From: Parasphingopyxis marina
Lineage (GTDB): Bacteria > Pseudomonadota > Alphaproteobacteria > Sphingomonadales > Sphingomonadaceae
Direction: 5' to 3'
Length of the DNA: 64,000 nt
NCBI RefSeq assembly: GCF_014237875.1
Contig: NZ_JACJVJ010000001.1
Span: forward strand, 1,680,607 to 1,744,606
Part shown: piece after piece, positions 44,218 to 54,444 of the stretch
How the letters are laid out: each line of letters begins with the position of its first letter
Numbering within the stretch: position 1 is the stretch's first letter
Notes under the pieces: generated by a model
What the model was told of the DNA's origin: nothing
The model's input: only the letters and a program-made list of their open reading frames with translations
Databases searched by the model: none
Position numbers and translations under genes: made by a program

Positions 44218-45672
44218 ATGTTCGACAGTCTCAGCGACCGGCTTGGCGGCGTATTCGACCGCCTGAAGGGCCGTGGTGCGCTCAGCGAAGCCGATGTCCG
44301 CGCGGCGATGCGCGAAGTCCGCATCGCGCTGCTCGAAGCCGATGTCGCGCTGCCCGTCGCCCGCGACTTCGTTGAAAACGTCACCGAACAGGCGGTCGGC
44401 CAGCAGGTTCTGAAATCGGTCACGCCGGGCCAGCAGGTTGTGAAGATCGTCAACGATGCGCTGGTCGCGATGCTCGGCGCGGAAGCCGTGGAACTCAATC
44501 TCGCGGGTACCCCGCCCAATGTCATCATGATGGTCGGGCTCCAGGGTTCGGGCAAGACGACCACGACCGCGAAGATCGCCAAGCGGCTCACTGAAAAGGA
44601 CCGCAAGAAGGTCATGATGGCGTCGCTCGACGTCAATCGCCCGGCCGCGCAGGAGCAGCTTGCCGTGCTTGGCACGCAGACCGAAGTCGCGACCCTTCCG
44701 ATCGTCCAGGGCCAGACGCCCGTCGACATCGCCAAGCGCGCGCTTCAGGCGGCAAAGCTTCAGGGCTTTGACGTCGTTCTGCTCGATACCGCGGGCCGCC
44801 TTCACGTCGACCAGCAGCTGATGAACGAGATGAAGGCGGTGGCCGACGTTTCCGAGCCGGAGGAAATCCTGCTCGTCGTCGATGCGCTGACCGGCCAGGA
44901 TGCGGTCAACGTCGCGCAGAACTTTACCGAGCAGGTACCGCTCTCGGGTGTCGTGCTGACCCGTATGGACGGCGATGCGCGGGGCGGTGCGGCGCTTTCG
45001 ATGCGCGCGGTTACCGGCAAGCCGATCAAGTTCGTGGGCACCGGCGAAAAGCTCGACGGGCTCGAGCAATTCCATCCCGAACGCGTCGCTGGCCGCATCC
45101 TTGGCATGGGCGACGTCGTCAGCCTCGTCGAAAGGGCGGCCGAAACGGTCGAGAAAGACGAGGCCGAAGCGTTCGCCAAGAAGATGGCGAAGGGCCAGTT
45201 CGACATGAACGACCTGCGCACCCAGCTTCAGCAGATGCAGCGGATGGGCGGCCTTGGCGCGCTGGCCGGCATGCTGCCAGGGATGAAAAAGGCGCAGGCC
45301 GCGATGGCGCAGTCGAATATGGACGACAAGGTGCTCGTCCATATGGATGCGATGATCGGGTCGATGACCCGGGAAGAACGCTCGAAACCGGCGCTTCTCA
45401 ACGCCAAGCGCAAGATCCGGATCGCCAAGGGCTCGGGCACGACCGTCCAGGAAGTGAACAAGCTCCTCAAGATGCACAAGGAAATGTCGACGGCGATGAA
45501 GCGCATCAAGAAGATGGGCGGCCTCAAGGGGCTCATGAAGATGTTCGGCGGCGGCGCGATGCCCGAAGCCGGGGAAGGCGGCGGCCAGATGCCGCAGGGC
45601 GGTATGCCCGGCCTTCCCGGAATGCCGGGGCAGGGCATTCCTCCCGGGCTCGACAAATTATTGAAGCGATAG
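44218..45672 (+). CDS. ffh: Signal recognition particle protein Ffh
   Basis: 484 residues, GTPase that with the ffs RNA directs ribosomes to FtsY. NG domain: [36 protein letters not shown] and [11 protein letters not shown]-terminal Met-rich M domain (about 300-430, [18 protein letters not shown]) that binds SRP RNA and signal peptides. A Gly/Met/Pro-rich tail follows. Starts the operon with rpsP, rimM, trmD, rplS. Confidence 0.97.
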   Translation: MFDSLSDRLGGVFDRLKGRGALSEADVRAAMREVRIALLEADVALPVARDFVENVTEQAVGQQVLKSVTPGQQVVKIVNDALVAMLGAEAVELNLAGTPPNVIMMVGLQGSGKTTTTAKIAKRLTEKDRKKVMMASLDVNRPAAQEQLAVLGTQTEVATLPIVQGQTPVDIAKRALQAAKLQGFDVVLLDTAGRLHVDQQLMNEMKAVADVSEPEEILLVVDALTGQDAVNVAQNFTEQVPLSGVVLTRMDGDARGGAALSMRAVTGKPIKFVGTGEKLDGLEQFHPERVAGRILGMGDVVSLVERAAETVEKDEAEAFAKKMAKGQFDMNDLRTQLQQMQRMGGLGALAGMLPGMKKAQAAMAQSNMDDKVLVHMDAMIGSMTREERSKPALLNAKRKIRIAKGSGTTVQEVNKLLKMHKEMSTAMKRIKKMGGLKGLMKMFGGGAMPEAGEGGGQMPQGGMPGLPGMPGQGIPPGLDKLLKR

Positions 45673-45712
45673 ATTTTTTACAGTTCAGTTCAGATCAGAA
45701 GGAAACAAGACA

Positions 45713-46288
45713 ATGGCAGTTGCAATCCGGCTTTCGCGCGGTGGCGCGAAGAAGCGGCCTTATTACAAGATCGTCGTTACCGACTCGCGCAAGGCGCGCG
45801 ACGGCAAGTTCATCGAGCGTATCGGCAGCTACAACCCGCTGCTCGGCAAGGACGATCCCGATCGCGTGAAGCTCGATACGGATCGCGCCAAGCACTGGCT
45901 TTCGGTCGGCGCCCAGCCGTCGGACCGCGTGTTGCGCTTCCTCGACGCCGCCGGCGTCCTGGAGCGTGCGGCCCGCAACAATCCGCAAAAGGCCGAACCG
46001 GGTGCCAAGGCCAAGGAACGCGCTGAGGAAAAGGCCGCCAAGGACGCCGCGCCGGTAGAGGAAGCGGCTCCGGTGGAAGAAGCCGCCGCTGAAGAAGCGC
46101 CGGCCGAAGAGGCCGCCGCCGAGGCTCCGGCCGAGGAAGCCGCTGCCGAAGAGGCCCCGGCTGAGGAAGCTCCGGCCGAAGAGGCCGCCGCTGAGGAAAC
46201 CGCTGCGGAAGAAGCGCCGGCTGAAGAAGCTGCCGCCGAGGAAGCTCCTGCTGAAGAGGCTCCCAAGGAAGAAGAAGCCAAGAGCTAG
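45713..46288 (+). CDS. rpsP: 30S ribosomal protein S16 with a long acidic Ala/Glu tail
   Basis: 191 residues. The first 80-95 are a standard S16 ([31 protein letters not shown] type segment [26 protein letters not shown]). After about residue 95 comes an extension of nearly 100 residues of Ala-Pro-Glu repeats ([12 protein letters not shown] units). Typical S16 is 80-100 residues. The tail is coded with mixed Glu/Ala codons, so it is not a simple nucleotide slip product. ATG at 45713 follows GAAGGAAACAAG. Confidence 0.95.
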   Translation: MAVAIRLSRGGAKKRPYYKIVVTDSRKARDGKFIERIGSYNPLLGKDDPDRVKLDTDRAKHWLSVGAQPSDRVLRFLDAAGVLERAARNNPQKAEPGAKAKERAEEKAAKDAAPVEEAAPVEEAAAEEAPAEEAAAEAPAEEAAAEEAPAEEAPAEEAAAEETAAEEAPAEEAAAEEAPAEEAPKEEEAKS

Positions 46289-46291
46289 GCC

Positions 46292-46771
46292 TTGGCTGAA
46301 AAGCACATCACCCTCGCCGCCATCGCCGGCGCACATGGCGTTGGCGGCGAGGTGCGCCTCAAGCTCTTCACGGAAAATCTGGAGAGCTTCAAACGCTACA
46401 AGACCTATGACGCGGCAGGGCGCAGCCTGACGCTCGTTTCCGTGCGCCAGACCGGCAAGATGCCGGTCGCCCGTTTCGCCGAGATCGGCGACCGAAACGC
46501 CGCCGAGGCGCTGCGCGGCACGCCGCTCACCGTCCCGCGCTCGGCCCTGCCGCCGCTGGCCAAGGGCGAATATTATCATGTGGACCTGATCGGCCTGCCT
46601 TGCGAAACAAGCGAGGGCGAAGCCGTCGGCGAGATCGTTGCCGTCGAGAATTTCGGTGCGGGCGACATTATCGAAATCCGGCGGCCCGATGGTTCCGATT
46701 TTATGGTGCCGGCCAAGGCCGTCTCAATCGGCGATGATGCGGTCACTATGGATGCCGATTATCTTCCCTGA
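46292..46771 (+). CDS. rimM: Ribosome maturation factor RimM
   Basis: 159 residues: N-terminal RimM beta barrel (ITLAAIAGAHGVGGEVRLK) and C-terminal PRC-barrel (GEYYHVDLIGL, EILVPAKAV-like FMVPAKAVS). Helps 16S processing near the S19 site. TTG start 3 bases after rpsP stop. Confidence 0.93.
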   Translation: MAEKHITLAAIAGAHGVGGEVRLKLFTENLESFKRYKTYDAAGRSLTLVSVRQTGKMPVARFAEIGDRNAAEALRGTPLTVPRSALPPLAKGEYYHVDLIGLPCETSEGEAVGEIVAVENFGAGDIIEIRRPDGSDFMVPAKAVSIGDDAVTMDADYLP

Positions 46772-46824
46772 CGGCCCCTGACAATTTCTTGCCGTGACGG
46801 TGCGAATTGCCGCATGATGGCGGC

Positions 46825-47388
46825 GTGACCCCCACGGACGATCCGCTTTGGCAACGCCTCGAACCCTATGCGATCGGCCCGCCCGATGCGGCATTGAGCT
46901 TCTGCTCGCGTCTGGCGCGGGAAAATCGCTGGCCCGAAGATTTTGCGGGCCGGGTGATCGAGGAATATAAGCGCTTCTGCTATCTTTGCGCGACGGCGGA
47001 CCATGTCGTCACGCCCTCCGATGCCGTCGATCAGGCGTGGCATCTGCATCTCACCTATAGCCGCGATTATTGGGAGCGATTTTGCCCGGAGATACTCGGC
47101 TGCCCGCTCCATCACGGCCCGACGGCAGGGGGCGAGGCCGAACTTGCCAAACATTATGAGCAATATGCGCTGACCCTGCGCAGCTATGCGCAGGTTTTCG
47201 GAAACCCGCCGGGCGATATCTGGCCCGGTGCGCGGCGCCGTTTCTTCGAGGACCACAAGGCCTATCGCCTGCACCCGCGCGAAGCTATTGTGATGAGGCG
47301 GTCGATTGCGCGCTGGCTGGTGGGTACAGGCGCAGTCGCACTGCTGGGGGTCGCGTTCATTGTGTGGAGGGCACTATGGATGTCTTGA
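46825..47388 (+). CDS. GRDP-like (glycine-rich domain) protein with C-terminal membrane helix
   Basis: 187 residues. Central motif SDAVDQAWHLHLTYSRDYW, then CPLHHGPTAGG, typical of the GRDP/DUF1399-like family, here about 110 residues; then a short linker and a membrane helix (WLVGTGAVALLGVAFIVW) at the C terminus. Function unknown. GTG 46825 was chosen; a TTG at 46807 is an alternative. Overlaps the next gene by 13 bases. Confidence 0.8.
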   Translation: MTPTDDPLWQRLEPYAIGPPDAALSFCSRLARENRWPEDFAGRVIEEYKRFCYLCATADHVVTPSDAVDQAWHLHLTYSRDYWERFCPEILGCPLHHGPTAGGEAELAKHYEQYALTLRSYAQVFGNPPGDIWPGARRRFFEDHKAYRLHPREAIVMRRSIARWLVGTGAVALLGVAFIVWRALWMS

Positions 47389-48209
47389 ACTGGTCCGGGC
47401 CTGAATTTCTTGTCCTGTATGGCGGTCTTGGGGTCGTCGCCTTGCTGGTATCGGTGTTCACCGCAAATATGTCGCGTGCGCCCGGACGCGATGCGCCGCT
47501 CACCGATCTCGACGCTATTGCCATGCTGAGCCGCGGCGAGGCTAACGTCGTCGATGCCGCGGTCGCCCGCCTTCTCGGCAACGGCTCGCTGCAGCTGTCC
47601 GACCGCAAACTGGTCACGGTGGATGGCGCGCGCGGCGAAACCGATTTCGAGCGGGCGATATTGGCCGAGCAGGGAGAGATCGGACGCCAACGGTTGAAAA
47701 GAATCGGCGCCCGCCACGGGCACGGCGTGGAGCAGCGTCTTGTTCGGGACGGGCTCTATATTTCCGGGGAAGAAGCGCGGACACGGGGCTTCCTCCAGGC
47801 GGCGCCCTTCCTCATCCTCATACTGCTCGGCGCGGCGAAGCTCTATGTCGGGATTTCGCGCGATCGGCCGGTGACCTTCCTTGTCCTATTGCTGGGCGTC
47901 ACGGCGGGGCTTGCAATCTGGCGGTATCGCGCCGTCGATCGGCGTACGCGCGCGGGAAGCCGGGCCGTGGCGAGCCTTCGGGCCGAGCATGACCGGCTCC
48001 GGCTGGCCGCACCGTCGGACGAAATGGGCATGGCTGTTGCGATATTCGGTGCCGCGGTTCTCGCCGGCTCTCCCTTTGCCGCCTATCGGCAATTTGCCGC
48101 GGGCAGCGGATTGGTCGGTTCCGACCATCATATCGACCATCATGACAGCGGTTGCGGTAACGATAGCGGATGCGGCGGTAGCGGTTGCGGGGGGTGCGGC
48201 GGCGATTGA
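47376..48209 (+). CDS. TIGR04222-like membrane protein with Gly/Cys/His-rich tail
   Basis: 277 residues. N-terminal membrane helix, then a cytoplasmic domain (LTDLDAIAMLSRGEANVVDA and LVRDGLYIS), two central membrane helices (AAPFLILILLGAAKLYVGI and TFLVLLLGVTAGLAIW), and a tail with DHHIDHHDSG followed by repeats of GCG. Genes with this layout commonly travel next to GRDP-like proteins. The Cys/His tail suggests metal binding. ATG 47376 has TGGAGGG upstream. Sits between rimM and trmD. Confidence 0.8.
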   Translation: MDVLNWSGPEFLVLYGGLGVVALLVSVFTANMSRAPGRDAPLTDLDAIAMLSRGEANVVDAAVARLLGNGSLQLSDRKLVTVDGARGETDFERAILAEQGEIGRQRLKRIGARHGHGVEQRLVRDGLYISGEEARTRGFLQAAPFLILILLGAAKLYVGISRDRPVTFLVLLLGVTAGLAIWRYRAVDRRTRAGSRAVASLRAEHDRLRLAAPSDEMGMAVAIFGAAVLAGSPFAAYRQFAAGSGLVGSDHHIDHHDSGCGNDSGCGGSGCGGCGGD

Positions 48210-48235
48210 CCCGCGCTGATGGCTGTGCATGACGC

Positions 48236-48985
48236 ATGCCGATGACCTTCGCCGCCACCATTCTTACCCTGTACCCCGAAATGTTTCCGGGGCCGCTTGG
48301 CCAGTCGATTGCCGGCCGGGCGCTCGACGAGGGGAGATGGTCGCTCGAAACGCTCCAGATCCGGGATTTCGCGACCGACAAGCATCACACGGTCGATGAT
48401 ACGCCGGCGGGCGGCGGCGCGGGCATGGTCATGAAGGCAGATGTGCTCGGAGCGGCCGTCGATGCGGCGCTCGAAAAGCAGCCCGGCGCACCGGTTCTCG
48501 CCATGTCTCCGCGCGGCGCGCCGCTGACCCAGGAGCGGGTGCGGAGCCTTTCGTCGGGTCCGGGCGTGACGGTGCTGTGCGGGCGTTTCGAGGGCTTTGA
48601 CGAGCGGATTTTCGAAGGCCGGCCGGTCGAACCCGTGTCGATCGGCGATTATGTACTATCGGGAGGAGAAATCGGCGCTTTGGCGCTGCTCGACGCTTGC
48701 ATTCGGCTGCTTCCGGGGGTAATGGGCGCGGCTTCAAGCGGCGATGAGGAAAGCTTCGAAGCGGGGCTTCTCGAATATCCGCACTATACCCGACCTCAAA
48801 TATGGGAAGGGCGCAGGATCCCTGAAGTGTTGCGATCGGGGGATCATGCGAAGATCGCGGCGTGGCGCAAAGCCCAGGCCGAGATCGCTACACGGTCACG
48901 GCGGCCGGATCTTTGGGAGCGCTATAGTGGCGCTCCGGATCAGTCGCCCTCTGGCGCGCAACGCGAAAAGTCAAAGGACGAATGA
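48236..48985 (+). CDS. trmD: tRNA (guanine37-N1)-methyltransferase
   Basis: 249 residues, SPOUT trefoil-knot methyltransferase. Motifs: [37 protein letters not shown], and [11 protein letters not shown]. Makes m1G37 that prevents frameshifts. ATG at 48236; the next in-frame ATG is two codons later. Overlaps the rplS leader (stop 48985, rplS ATG 48987). Confidence 0.96.
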   Translation: MPMTFAATILTLYPEMFPGPLGQSIAGRALDEGRWSLETLQIRDFATDKHHTVDDTPAGGGAGMVMKADVLGAAVDAALEKQPGAPVLAMSPRGAPLTQERVRSLSSGPGVTVLCGRFEGFDERIFEGRPVEPVSIGDYVLSGGEIGALALLDACIRLLPGVMGAASSGDEESFEAGLLEYPHYTRPQIWEGRRIPEVLRSGDHAKIAAWRKAQAEIATRSRRPDLWERYSGAPDQSPSGAQREKSKDE

Positions 48986-48986
48986 G

Positions 48987-49406
48987 ATGAATCTCATCGA
49001 AACGCTCGAGGCGGAAGCCATTGAGAGCATCACGAGCGACAAGAAGCTGCCCGATTTCAAGGCGGGCGATACGCTTCGCGTGGGTGTGAAGGTCGTCGAA
49101 GGCGAGCGCACCCGTATTCAGAATTATGAGGGCGTGTGCATCGCGCGCACCAATCGCGGCATGGGATCGAGCTTCACGGTTCGCAAAATCTCGTTCGGCG
49201 AAGGTGTCGAGCGCGTTTTCCCGCTCTATTCGCCGAACGTCGACAGCGTCACCGTGCTGAAGCGCGGCGTCGTGCGGCGGGCCAAGCTCTATTATCTGCG
49301 CGGCCTTACCGGCAAGCGCGCCCGCATCGTCGAAAAGCGCGACGATCGCGAGAAGAACACGATCAAGACCGAAGCGCCCGAAGCCGCGGAAGCCAGCGAG
49401 AGCTGA
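48987..49406 (+). CDS. rplS: 50S ribosomal protein L19
   Basis: 139 residues. Conserved core [36 protein letters not shown] and [16 protein letters not shown] short acidic tail rich in Glu/Ala ends the protein. Last gene of the ribosomal operon, closed by a terminator. Confidence 0.96.
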   Translation: MNLIETLEAEAIESITSDKKLPDFKAGDTLRVGVKVVEGERTRIQNYEGVCIARTNRGMGSSFTVRKISFGEGVERVFPLYSPNVDSVTVLKRGVVRRAKLYYLRGLTGKRARIVEKRDDREKNTIKTEAPEAAEASES

Positions 49407-49443
49407 GCCTTTCGGCACCGAAGCGTTTTCGCCGGATTTGAAG

Positions 49444-49476
49444 GAAGGGCTGCCCGCCGGGTGGCCCTTCTTTTTT
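49444..49476 (+). terminator. Strong terminator after rplS
   Basis: GAAGGGC stem pairs with GCCCTTC, loop of 13 bases, followed by six T. A clear Rho-independent terminator. Confidence 0.9.
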
Positions 49477-49496
49477 GGCTGGGCTAATCCGCGCCC

Positions 49497-50678
49497 ATGG
49501 CGAAGGACAGCGAAGGCAGCCTCGGTTTCAACGCCGCCTGGTCGATGGCAGTGGGCGGCATGATCGGCGGCGGCATCTTCGCGACGCTCGGCGTCGTGAT
49601 ACAGGCCGCGGGCGAATGGGCCTGGGCGAGTTTCCTTATCGGCGGCCTGATCGCGCTTGCCACCGGTCACAGCTATGCCGCGCTCACCGTCGAATCCGGC
49701 AAACCCGGCGGTATCTACCGTTTCCTGCGCGAGCTCGATCACGGCTATGCCGCACGGATCGCGGCATGGGTGCTGATCCTCGGCTATACGCTCACCGTTT
49801 CGGTCTATGCCTTCACCTTCGGCGCCTATCTCGCCAACGCGCTGGGCGGGCCGGCCTGGCTGCCCCAGGCGATGGCCGCGGTCTCCATCATAGCGCTGGC
49901 CGGGGTGAACCTGATGGGCGTCGGCGAGGCGTCCACGCTGGAAATCGTCGCCGTCTGGGGCAAGCTCGTGATCCTCGCGGGGCTTGCCGCTTTCGGATTG
50001 GCGCAATGGAATGCGGGCGAGCTCGTCATCGATCAGCCGCCGGGCATTGTCGGCGCGCTGATCGGAGCGGGCACGGTCTTCATGGCCTATGAGGGCTTTC
50101 AGCTGCTCGCCTATGATTATGACGAGATGAAGGACCGCGAGACGCTGATGCCCCGCGTCATGCCCGCGGCCATCCTGACGGCGCTCGCCGTCTATATCGC
50201 GGTGGCGCTGGGCACGCCGATGCTGATCGGCGCGGACGCGGTGATCGAGCAGCGCGAGGTGGCCTTGGCGACGGCGGGGCGCGCGGCACTCGGCACGACA
50301 GGCTTCGTCGCCGTTACCATCGCCGCGGCCTTTTCGACCGCGTCGGCGATCAACGCCACCTTGTTCGCGACCGCGCGGCTCGCGCGCTCGGTTGCCGAGG
50401 AGGGGGAACTGCCAGGCATTTTCGGCAAGACCGACAGGGAAGGCGTGCCCTATGCCGGGATCATGCTCATATCGGCGGTGGCGCTGGCTCTGGCGCTTGT
50501 AGGCGGGCTCGGCGATCTGGTGAAGGGCGCAAGCGTCATATTCCTGATCGTCTTCGGGCTCGTCAACGCGATTGCGATCCGCCGCAAGGTGGGGCGGGCA
50601 TGGATCGCCTGGGCGGGCTGCTCCGGCGCAGCTCTCGCAGCGGCCATACTCCTGCTCCACCAGTTGGGATTCATCTAG
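49497..50678 (+). CDS. APC-family amino acid/polyamine permease
   Basis: 393 residues, about 12 membrane helices. It opens GFNAAWSMAVGGMIGGGIFATLG (the conserved helix-1 unwound segment GGxIGGGIF) and has VESGKPGGIYRF for helix 3. Related to amino acid transporters; the substrate is unknown. It is placed between rplS and asd, 20 bases after the rplS terminator. Confidence 0.9.
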   Translation: MAKDSEGSLGFNAAWSMAVGGMIGGGIFATLGVVIQAAGEWAWASFLIGGLIALATGHSYAALTVESGKPGGIYRFLRELDHGYAARIAAWVLILGYTLTVSVYAFTFGAYLANALGGPAWLPQAMAAVSIIALAGVNLMGVGEASTLEIVAVWGKLVILAGLAAFGLAQWNAGELVIDQPPGIVGALIGAGTVFMAYEGFQLLAYDYDEMKDRETLMPRVMPAAILTALAVYIAVALGTPMLIGADAVIEQREVALATAGRAALGTTGFVAVTIAAAFSTASAINATLFATARLARSVAEEGELPGIFGKTDREGVPYAGIMLISAVALALALVGGLGDLVKGASVIFLIVFGLVNAIAIRRKVGRAWIAWAGCSGAALAAAILLLHQLGFI

Positions 50679-50762
50679 GCACGCGGCGCTTTCCCGGCTT
50701 TCCGCTGGACAAAAATCGCGGATTCGCTAAAGCGCGCGACGCTTGAACGAAGGAAGGAAATC

Positions 50763-51791
50763 ATGGGTTACCGGGTAGCTGTTGTCGGAGCGACGGGAAA
50801 TGTCGGGCGCGAAATGCTCGCCTGCCTTGCCGAGCGCGAATTCCCCGCAGACGAGATTGCCGCGGTCGCGTCGCCGCGCTCGCAGGGCATGGAGGTCGAA
50901 TTCGGCGAAACCGGCAAGATGCTCAAATGCCAGAATATCGAACATTTCGATTTTTCGGGCTGGGATATCGCGCTGTTCGCCGCAGGCTCCGGTCCGGCGA
51001 AGGAATATGCGCCCAAGGCCGCCAAGGCCGGTTGCACGGTGATCGACAACAGCTCTCTGTTCCGCATGGATCCCGATGTGCCGCTGATCGTGCCGGAGGT
51101 GAACCCTGAAGCTATCGACGGCTATCTGGCGCGCAACATCATCGCCAACCCCAATTGCTCGACGGCGCAGCTCGTCGTGGCGCTCAAGCCGCTCCACGAT
51201 GCCGCGACGATCAAGCGGGTCGTCGTCTCGACCTATCAGTCGGTGTCCGGCGCGGGCAAGGAAGGCATGGACGAGCTGTTCAACCAGTCGCGCGACATTT
51301 TCGTCGGCGATACGGCAGACGCGAAGAAGTTCACCAAGCAGATCGCCTTCAACGTGATCCCGCATATCGACGTCTTCCTGGACGATGGATCCACCAAGGA
51401 AGAATGGAAGATGATGGTCGAGACCAAGAAGATCCTCGATCCGAAGATCAAGCTGACCGCAACCTGCGTGCGCGTGCCGGTGTTCGTCGGCCATTCGGAA
51501 GCCGTCCATATCGAGTTCGAGAACGAGATTTCGGCCAAGGAAGCCCAGAATATCCTGCGCGAAGCGCCGGGCATCATGCTCGTCGATAAGCGCGAGGATG
51601 GCGGCTATGTCACGCCCGTCGAATGTGTCGGCGACGGCGCGACCTTCATCAGCCGCGTGCGCGAGGATCCGACGGTCGAAAATGGTCTCATCCTGTGGTG
51701 CGTCTCCGACAATCTCCGCAAGGGCGCCGCGCTCAACGCCGTCCAGATTGCCGAGCTGCTCGGCCGTCGGCACCTGCAGAAAGCGGCGTAG
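50763..51791 (+). CDS. asd: Aspartate-semialdehyde dehydrogenase
   Basis: 342 residues; reduces aspartyl phosphate for lysine, threonine, methionine and diaminopimelate. NADP motif VVGATGNVGREML, catalytic Cys in IANPNCST (about residue 128), and late catalytic His in VFVGHSEAVH. The stop is immediately followed by the convergent stop of emrB (no spacer). Confidence 0.97.
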   Translation: MGYRVAVVGATGNVGREMLACLAEREFPADEIAAVASPRSQGMEVEFGETGKMLKCQNIEHFDFSGWDIALFAAGSGPAKEYAPKAAKAGCTVIDNSSLFRMDPDVPLIVPEVNPEAIDGYLARNIIANPNCSTAQLVVALKPLHDAATIKRVVVSTYQSVSGAGKEGMDELFNQSRDIFVGDTADAKKFTKQIAFNVIPHIDVFLDDGSTKEEWKMMVETKKILDPKIKLTATCVRVPVFVGHSEAVHIEFENEISAKEAQNILREAPGIMLVDKREDGGYVTPVECVGDGATFISRVREDPTVENGLILWCVSDNLRKGAALNAVQIAELLGRRHLQKAA

Positions 51792-53360
51792 CTAAGCCGC
51801 CGGTTCCGGGCTAGCCTGCGCTTGCGCCAGGCGCTTCCGGATCGGCGGCACCCGCTTCAGCAGCAACACCGTGGGCGCGGCGATGATGCACGCCCACATG
51901 ATCAGCCAGAAATTGTCGACATAGCCGATCATCAGCGCTTGCCGGTTGATCTCCTGGTCGATCAGCCGGATCGCGACTTCCGGCGGCAAGCCCAGCCGGT
52001 GTAGCTCCATCGACGGCAGCGTCGACGGATTGATATGCGTGGCGAGATCGGCATGGCTGATCTGCTGGACGCGCGCGATATTGGTCGCGGTCACCGAAAT
52101 GCCGATCGACGCGCCCACATTGCGCATGAGGTTGAGAAGCGCCGAGGCTTCGGTGCGCAGTTCGGGCGGCAAGGTCGCGAACGCGATGGCGTTGATCGGC
52201 ACGACGATGAAGCCGAGCCCGAAGCCCTGGACCAGCCCGACCGTGACGATCGGCCGCCAATCCATCGTCAGATCCCATTGGGTCATCAAATAGCAGGACC
52301 AGGCGGCGATCGCCCAGCCGGCGCACACCACATAGCGGGCATCGACATAATTCATCAGCCGCGCGGCGGTGGCCATCGCGACGATGACGCCCACGCCGCG
52401 CGGCGCGAGCAGCTTGCCCGCCTCGATCACCGGATAGCCCATCACGGTTTGCAGCATCGGCGCGATCAACGCCATCACGGCGAAGACGACGACGCCCGCG
52501 AGCAGCATATAGACGAGCGACCCTGCAACATTGCGGTCGGTGAAGATGCGGGGGCTGAGCAGCGTGTTGCGCCCGGTGGCCATGTGCACGGCGAACACCC
52601 AGAAACCGACGATCGCCGCGCCGATCCCGATCCAGATTTCAGGGCTGTCCAGCCAGTCGAGCTGCTGTCCGCGATCGAGCACGAGCTGGAGCGAGGCGAG
52701 GCCCAGCGCGAACATCGAAAAACCCAATATGTCGAAACTCCGGCGCACCACCGGCCGCGTCGGCAGCAGGACGTAAAGGATGGTCAGGGTGACGATCCCG
52801 ATCGGCAGATTGACGTAGAACACCCAGCGCCAATTATAGCTTTCGGTGATCCAGCCGCCGATCAGCGGCCCGATCACCGGCCCCACGACCGCGCCGATGC
52901 TCCAGATGGCGAGCGCGGAATTATGTTTGTGCGAGGGGTTGATGTCCAGCATCGCGGTGAGCGTGATCGGGCCGATAAAGGCGGCGGCGATGCCCTGCAG
53001 GATACGGAAGATCACCATCTGCTCGAGGCTGGTCGCCGCGCCGCACAGCATCGAGGTCGCGATAAAGCCGACTACCGACCACAGGAACAGATTGCGCGAG
53101 CCTACCCGGTCCGAAAGCCAGCCGGTAATCGGAATCGCCACGGCGGTGGCGACGATATAACTGGTCAGCACCCAGGCCACGGAATCGATCGTCGCGCCCA
53201 GCGATGTCTGCATGTGCGGCAGCGCGACGTTGGCGATCGTCGTGTCGAGGATCTGCATCATCATCGCCGTCATGATGGCGAAGGTCAGCAGTGCCTTGTA
53301 GCGGACGGGAAGGAGCGGGGCGCCGCCGGGGTTTGCCGCGGCCGGGCTAGCGCTCGCCAT
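51792..53360 (-). CDS. emrB: DHA2-type multidrug efflux MFS transporter
   Basis: 522 residues, 14 membrane helices. DHA2 signature LDTTIANVALPHMQ in helix 1, GWLSDRVGSRNLFL (motif A), GPLIGGWI (motif C), and the extended loops of this subfamily. Partner of the upstream fusion protein EmrA. The start ATG (53358-53360) overlaps emrA by 14 bases. Exports hydrophobic drugs or bile-like compounds; the actual substrate is not known. Confidence 0.92.
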   Translation of the reverse strand: MASASPAAANPGGAPLLPVRYKALLTFAIMTAMMMQILDTTIANVALPHMQTSLGATIDSVAWVLTSYIVATAVAIPITGWLSDRVGSRNLFLWSVVGFIATSMLCGAATSLEQMVIFRILQGIAAAFIGPITLTAMLDINPSHKHNSALAIWSIGAVVGPVIGPLIGGWITESYNWRWVFYVNLPIGIVTLTILYVLLPTRPVVRRSFDILGFSMFALGLASLQLVLDRGQQLDWLDSPEIWIGIGAAIVGFWVFAVHMATGRNTLLSPRIFTDRNVAGSLVYMLLAGVVVFAVMALIAPMLQTVMGYPVIEAGKLLAPRGVGVIVAMATAARLMNYVDARYVVCAGWAIAAWSCYLMTQWDLTMDWRPIVTVGLVQGFGLGFIVVPINAIAFATLPPELRTEASALLNLMRNVGASIGISVTATNIARVQQISHADLATHINPSTLPSMELHRLGLPPEVAIRLIDQEINRQALMIGYVDNFWLIMWACIIAAPTVLLLKRVPPIRKRLAQAQASPEPAA

Positions 53361-54444
53361 CGCTGCGATCGTCCCCGCGAACGTCCACCCGCACATCGGC
53401 GCTGAGGCCGGTAATCATCGGACGCGACGGCGTGCCCTCTATGGCAATCCGGACCGGGACGCGCTGGGTTACCTTCACCCAGTTGCCGGTCGCATTTTGC
53501 GGCGGCAGGATCGAGAATTCGGCTCCCGTGCCCGCGCCGATGCTCTGGACGCGGCCTTCGACGACAAATCCGGGATAGGCGTCGAAGGTGATGCGCGCGG
53601 GCTGGCCGATGCGCATCCGGTCAAGATCGGTTTCCTTGAAATTCGCTTCGACCCAGGTCTCGTCGTCGGCGACGATGCTGACCACCGTGGTGCCGGGGGA
53701 TGCCATCTGGCCGATCTGCAACCGGTCGACCTCGCTGATCGTGCCGCTGACCGGCGCGCGGATCACCGTGCGCTCAAGGTTGAGCTGCGCTTCGGAACGC
53801 CGCGCGCGGGCCGCGGCGACGGCCGGAAATTCGCTGCGGACGCCCCGGCTCGAAGCGCTCCCCACGGCGGCGCGCGCATCCTGCTGCGCGGCGAGCGCCG
53901 CGTTGAGACGCGCGCGCGCGTCCGAGAGCTGGTTTTCGAAGGATTCGACGCGCGCGCGGGTGTTGAAGCCGCGATCCATCAGTTCGCGTTCGCGAGCCAG
54001 GTTGCGGCTGGCGAATGCGACGTTGGCGCGCGCGGTTTCGATATCGACGCCGCTCGTCGCGACCGCGGTTTCGGCCTGATCCAGCGAGAGCTGCGCGTCG
54101 CTGATATCGGCATCGGCCTGTTCCACGGCGATGCGATAGGGTTCGGGATCGATGCGGAAAAGGATATCGCCGGCTTCGACATGCTGGTTTTGCTGCACCA
54201 TCACCGCAACGATACGCCCGTTCACCTCCGGGCTGATCTCGACGATGTCCTGCTGCACATAGGCATTGTCGGTCGAAACATAGCGGCCCGAGCTGATGTA
54301 CCAATAGGCGCCGATGCCCAGCACGATAAGCGGTACGAGCAGCATGAGCGCGACGCGCATGGTCGAGCGCGTCCGCTTCGGTTCGGCCTCCTGCCTCGTC
54401 ATGGCAAGATCTTCGGCAGAGAATGTCGGATCATCGTCCGCCAT
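53347..54444 (-). CDS. emrA: EmrA-type periplasmic adaptor (HlyD family)
   Basis: 365 residues: cytoplasmic tail, one membrane anchor (about 33-53), then the HlyD fold with a lipoyl half near VSTDNAYVQQDIVEISPEV, a helical hairpin and the second lipoyl half (RAPVSGTISEV). Connects EmrB to an outer membrane channel; none (TolC) is in the window. GGGAGGGG before ATG 54442-54444. No regulator gene (MarR or TetR) is adjacent. Confidence 0.93.
   Translation of the reverse strand: MADDDPTFSAEDLAMTRQEAEPKRTRSTMRVALMLLVPLIVLGIGAYWYISSGRYVSTDNAYVQQDIVEISPEVNGRIVAVMVQQNQHVEAGDILFRIDPEPYRIAVEQADADISDAQLSLDQAETAVATSGVDIETARANVAFASRNLARERELMDRGFNTRARVESFENQLSDARARLNAALAAQQDARAAVGSASSRGVRSEFPAVAAARARRSEAQLNLERTVIRAPVSGTISEVDRLQIGQMASPGTTVVSIVADDETWVEANFKETDLDRMRIGQPARITFDAYPGFVVEGRVQSIGAGTGAEFSILPPQNATGNWVKVTQRVPVRIAIEGTPSRPMITGLSADVRVDVRGDDRSDGER

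Noticed and set aside
45829..46281. Reverse Ala/Ser-rich frame
   Set aside because: Complement of the S16 acidic tail; pure low-complexity artefact.
52035..53405. 456-codon forward frame across emrB
   Set aside because: Arg/His/Asp-rich shadow of a 14-helix transporter gene.
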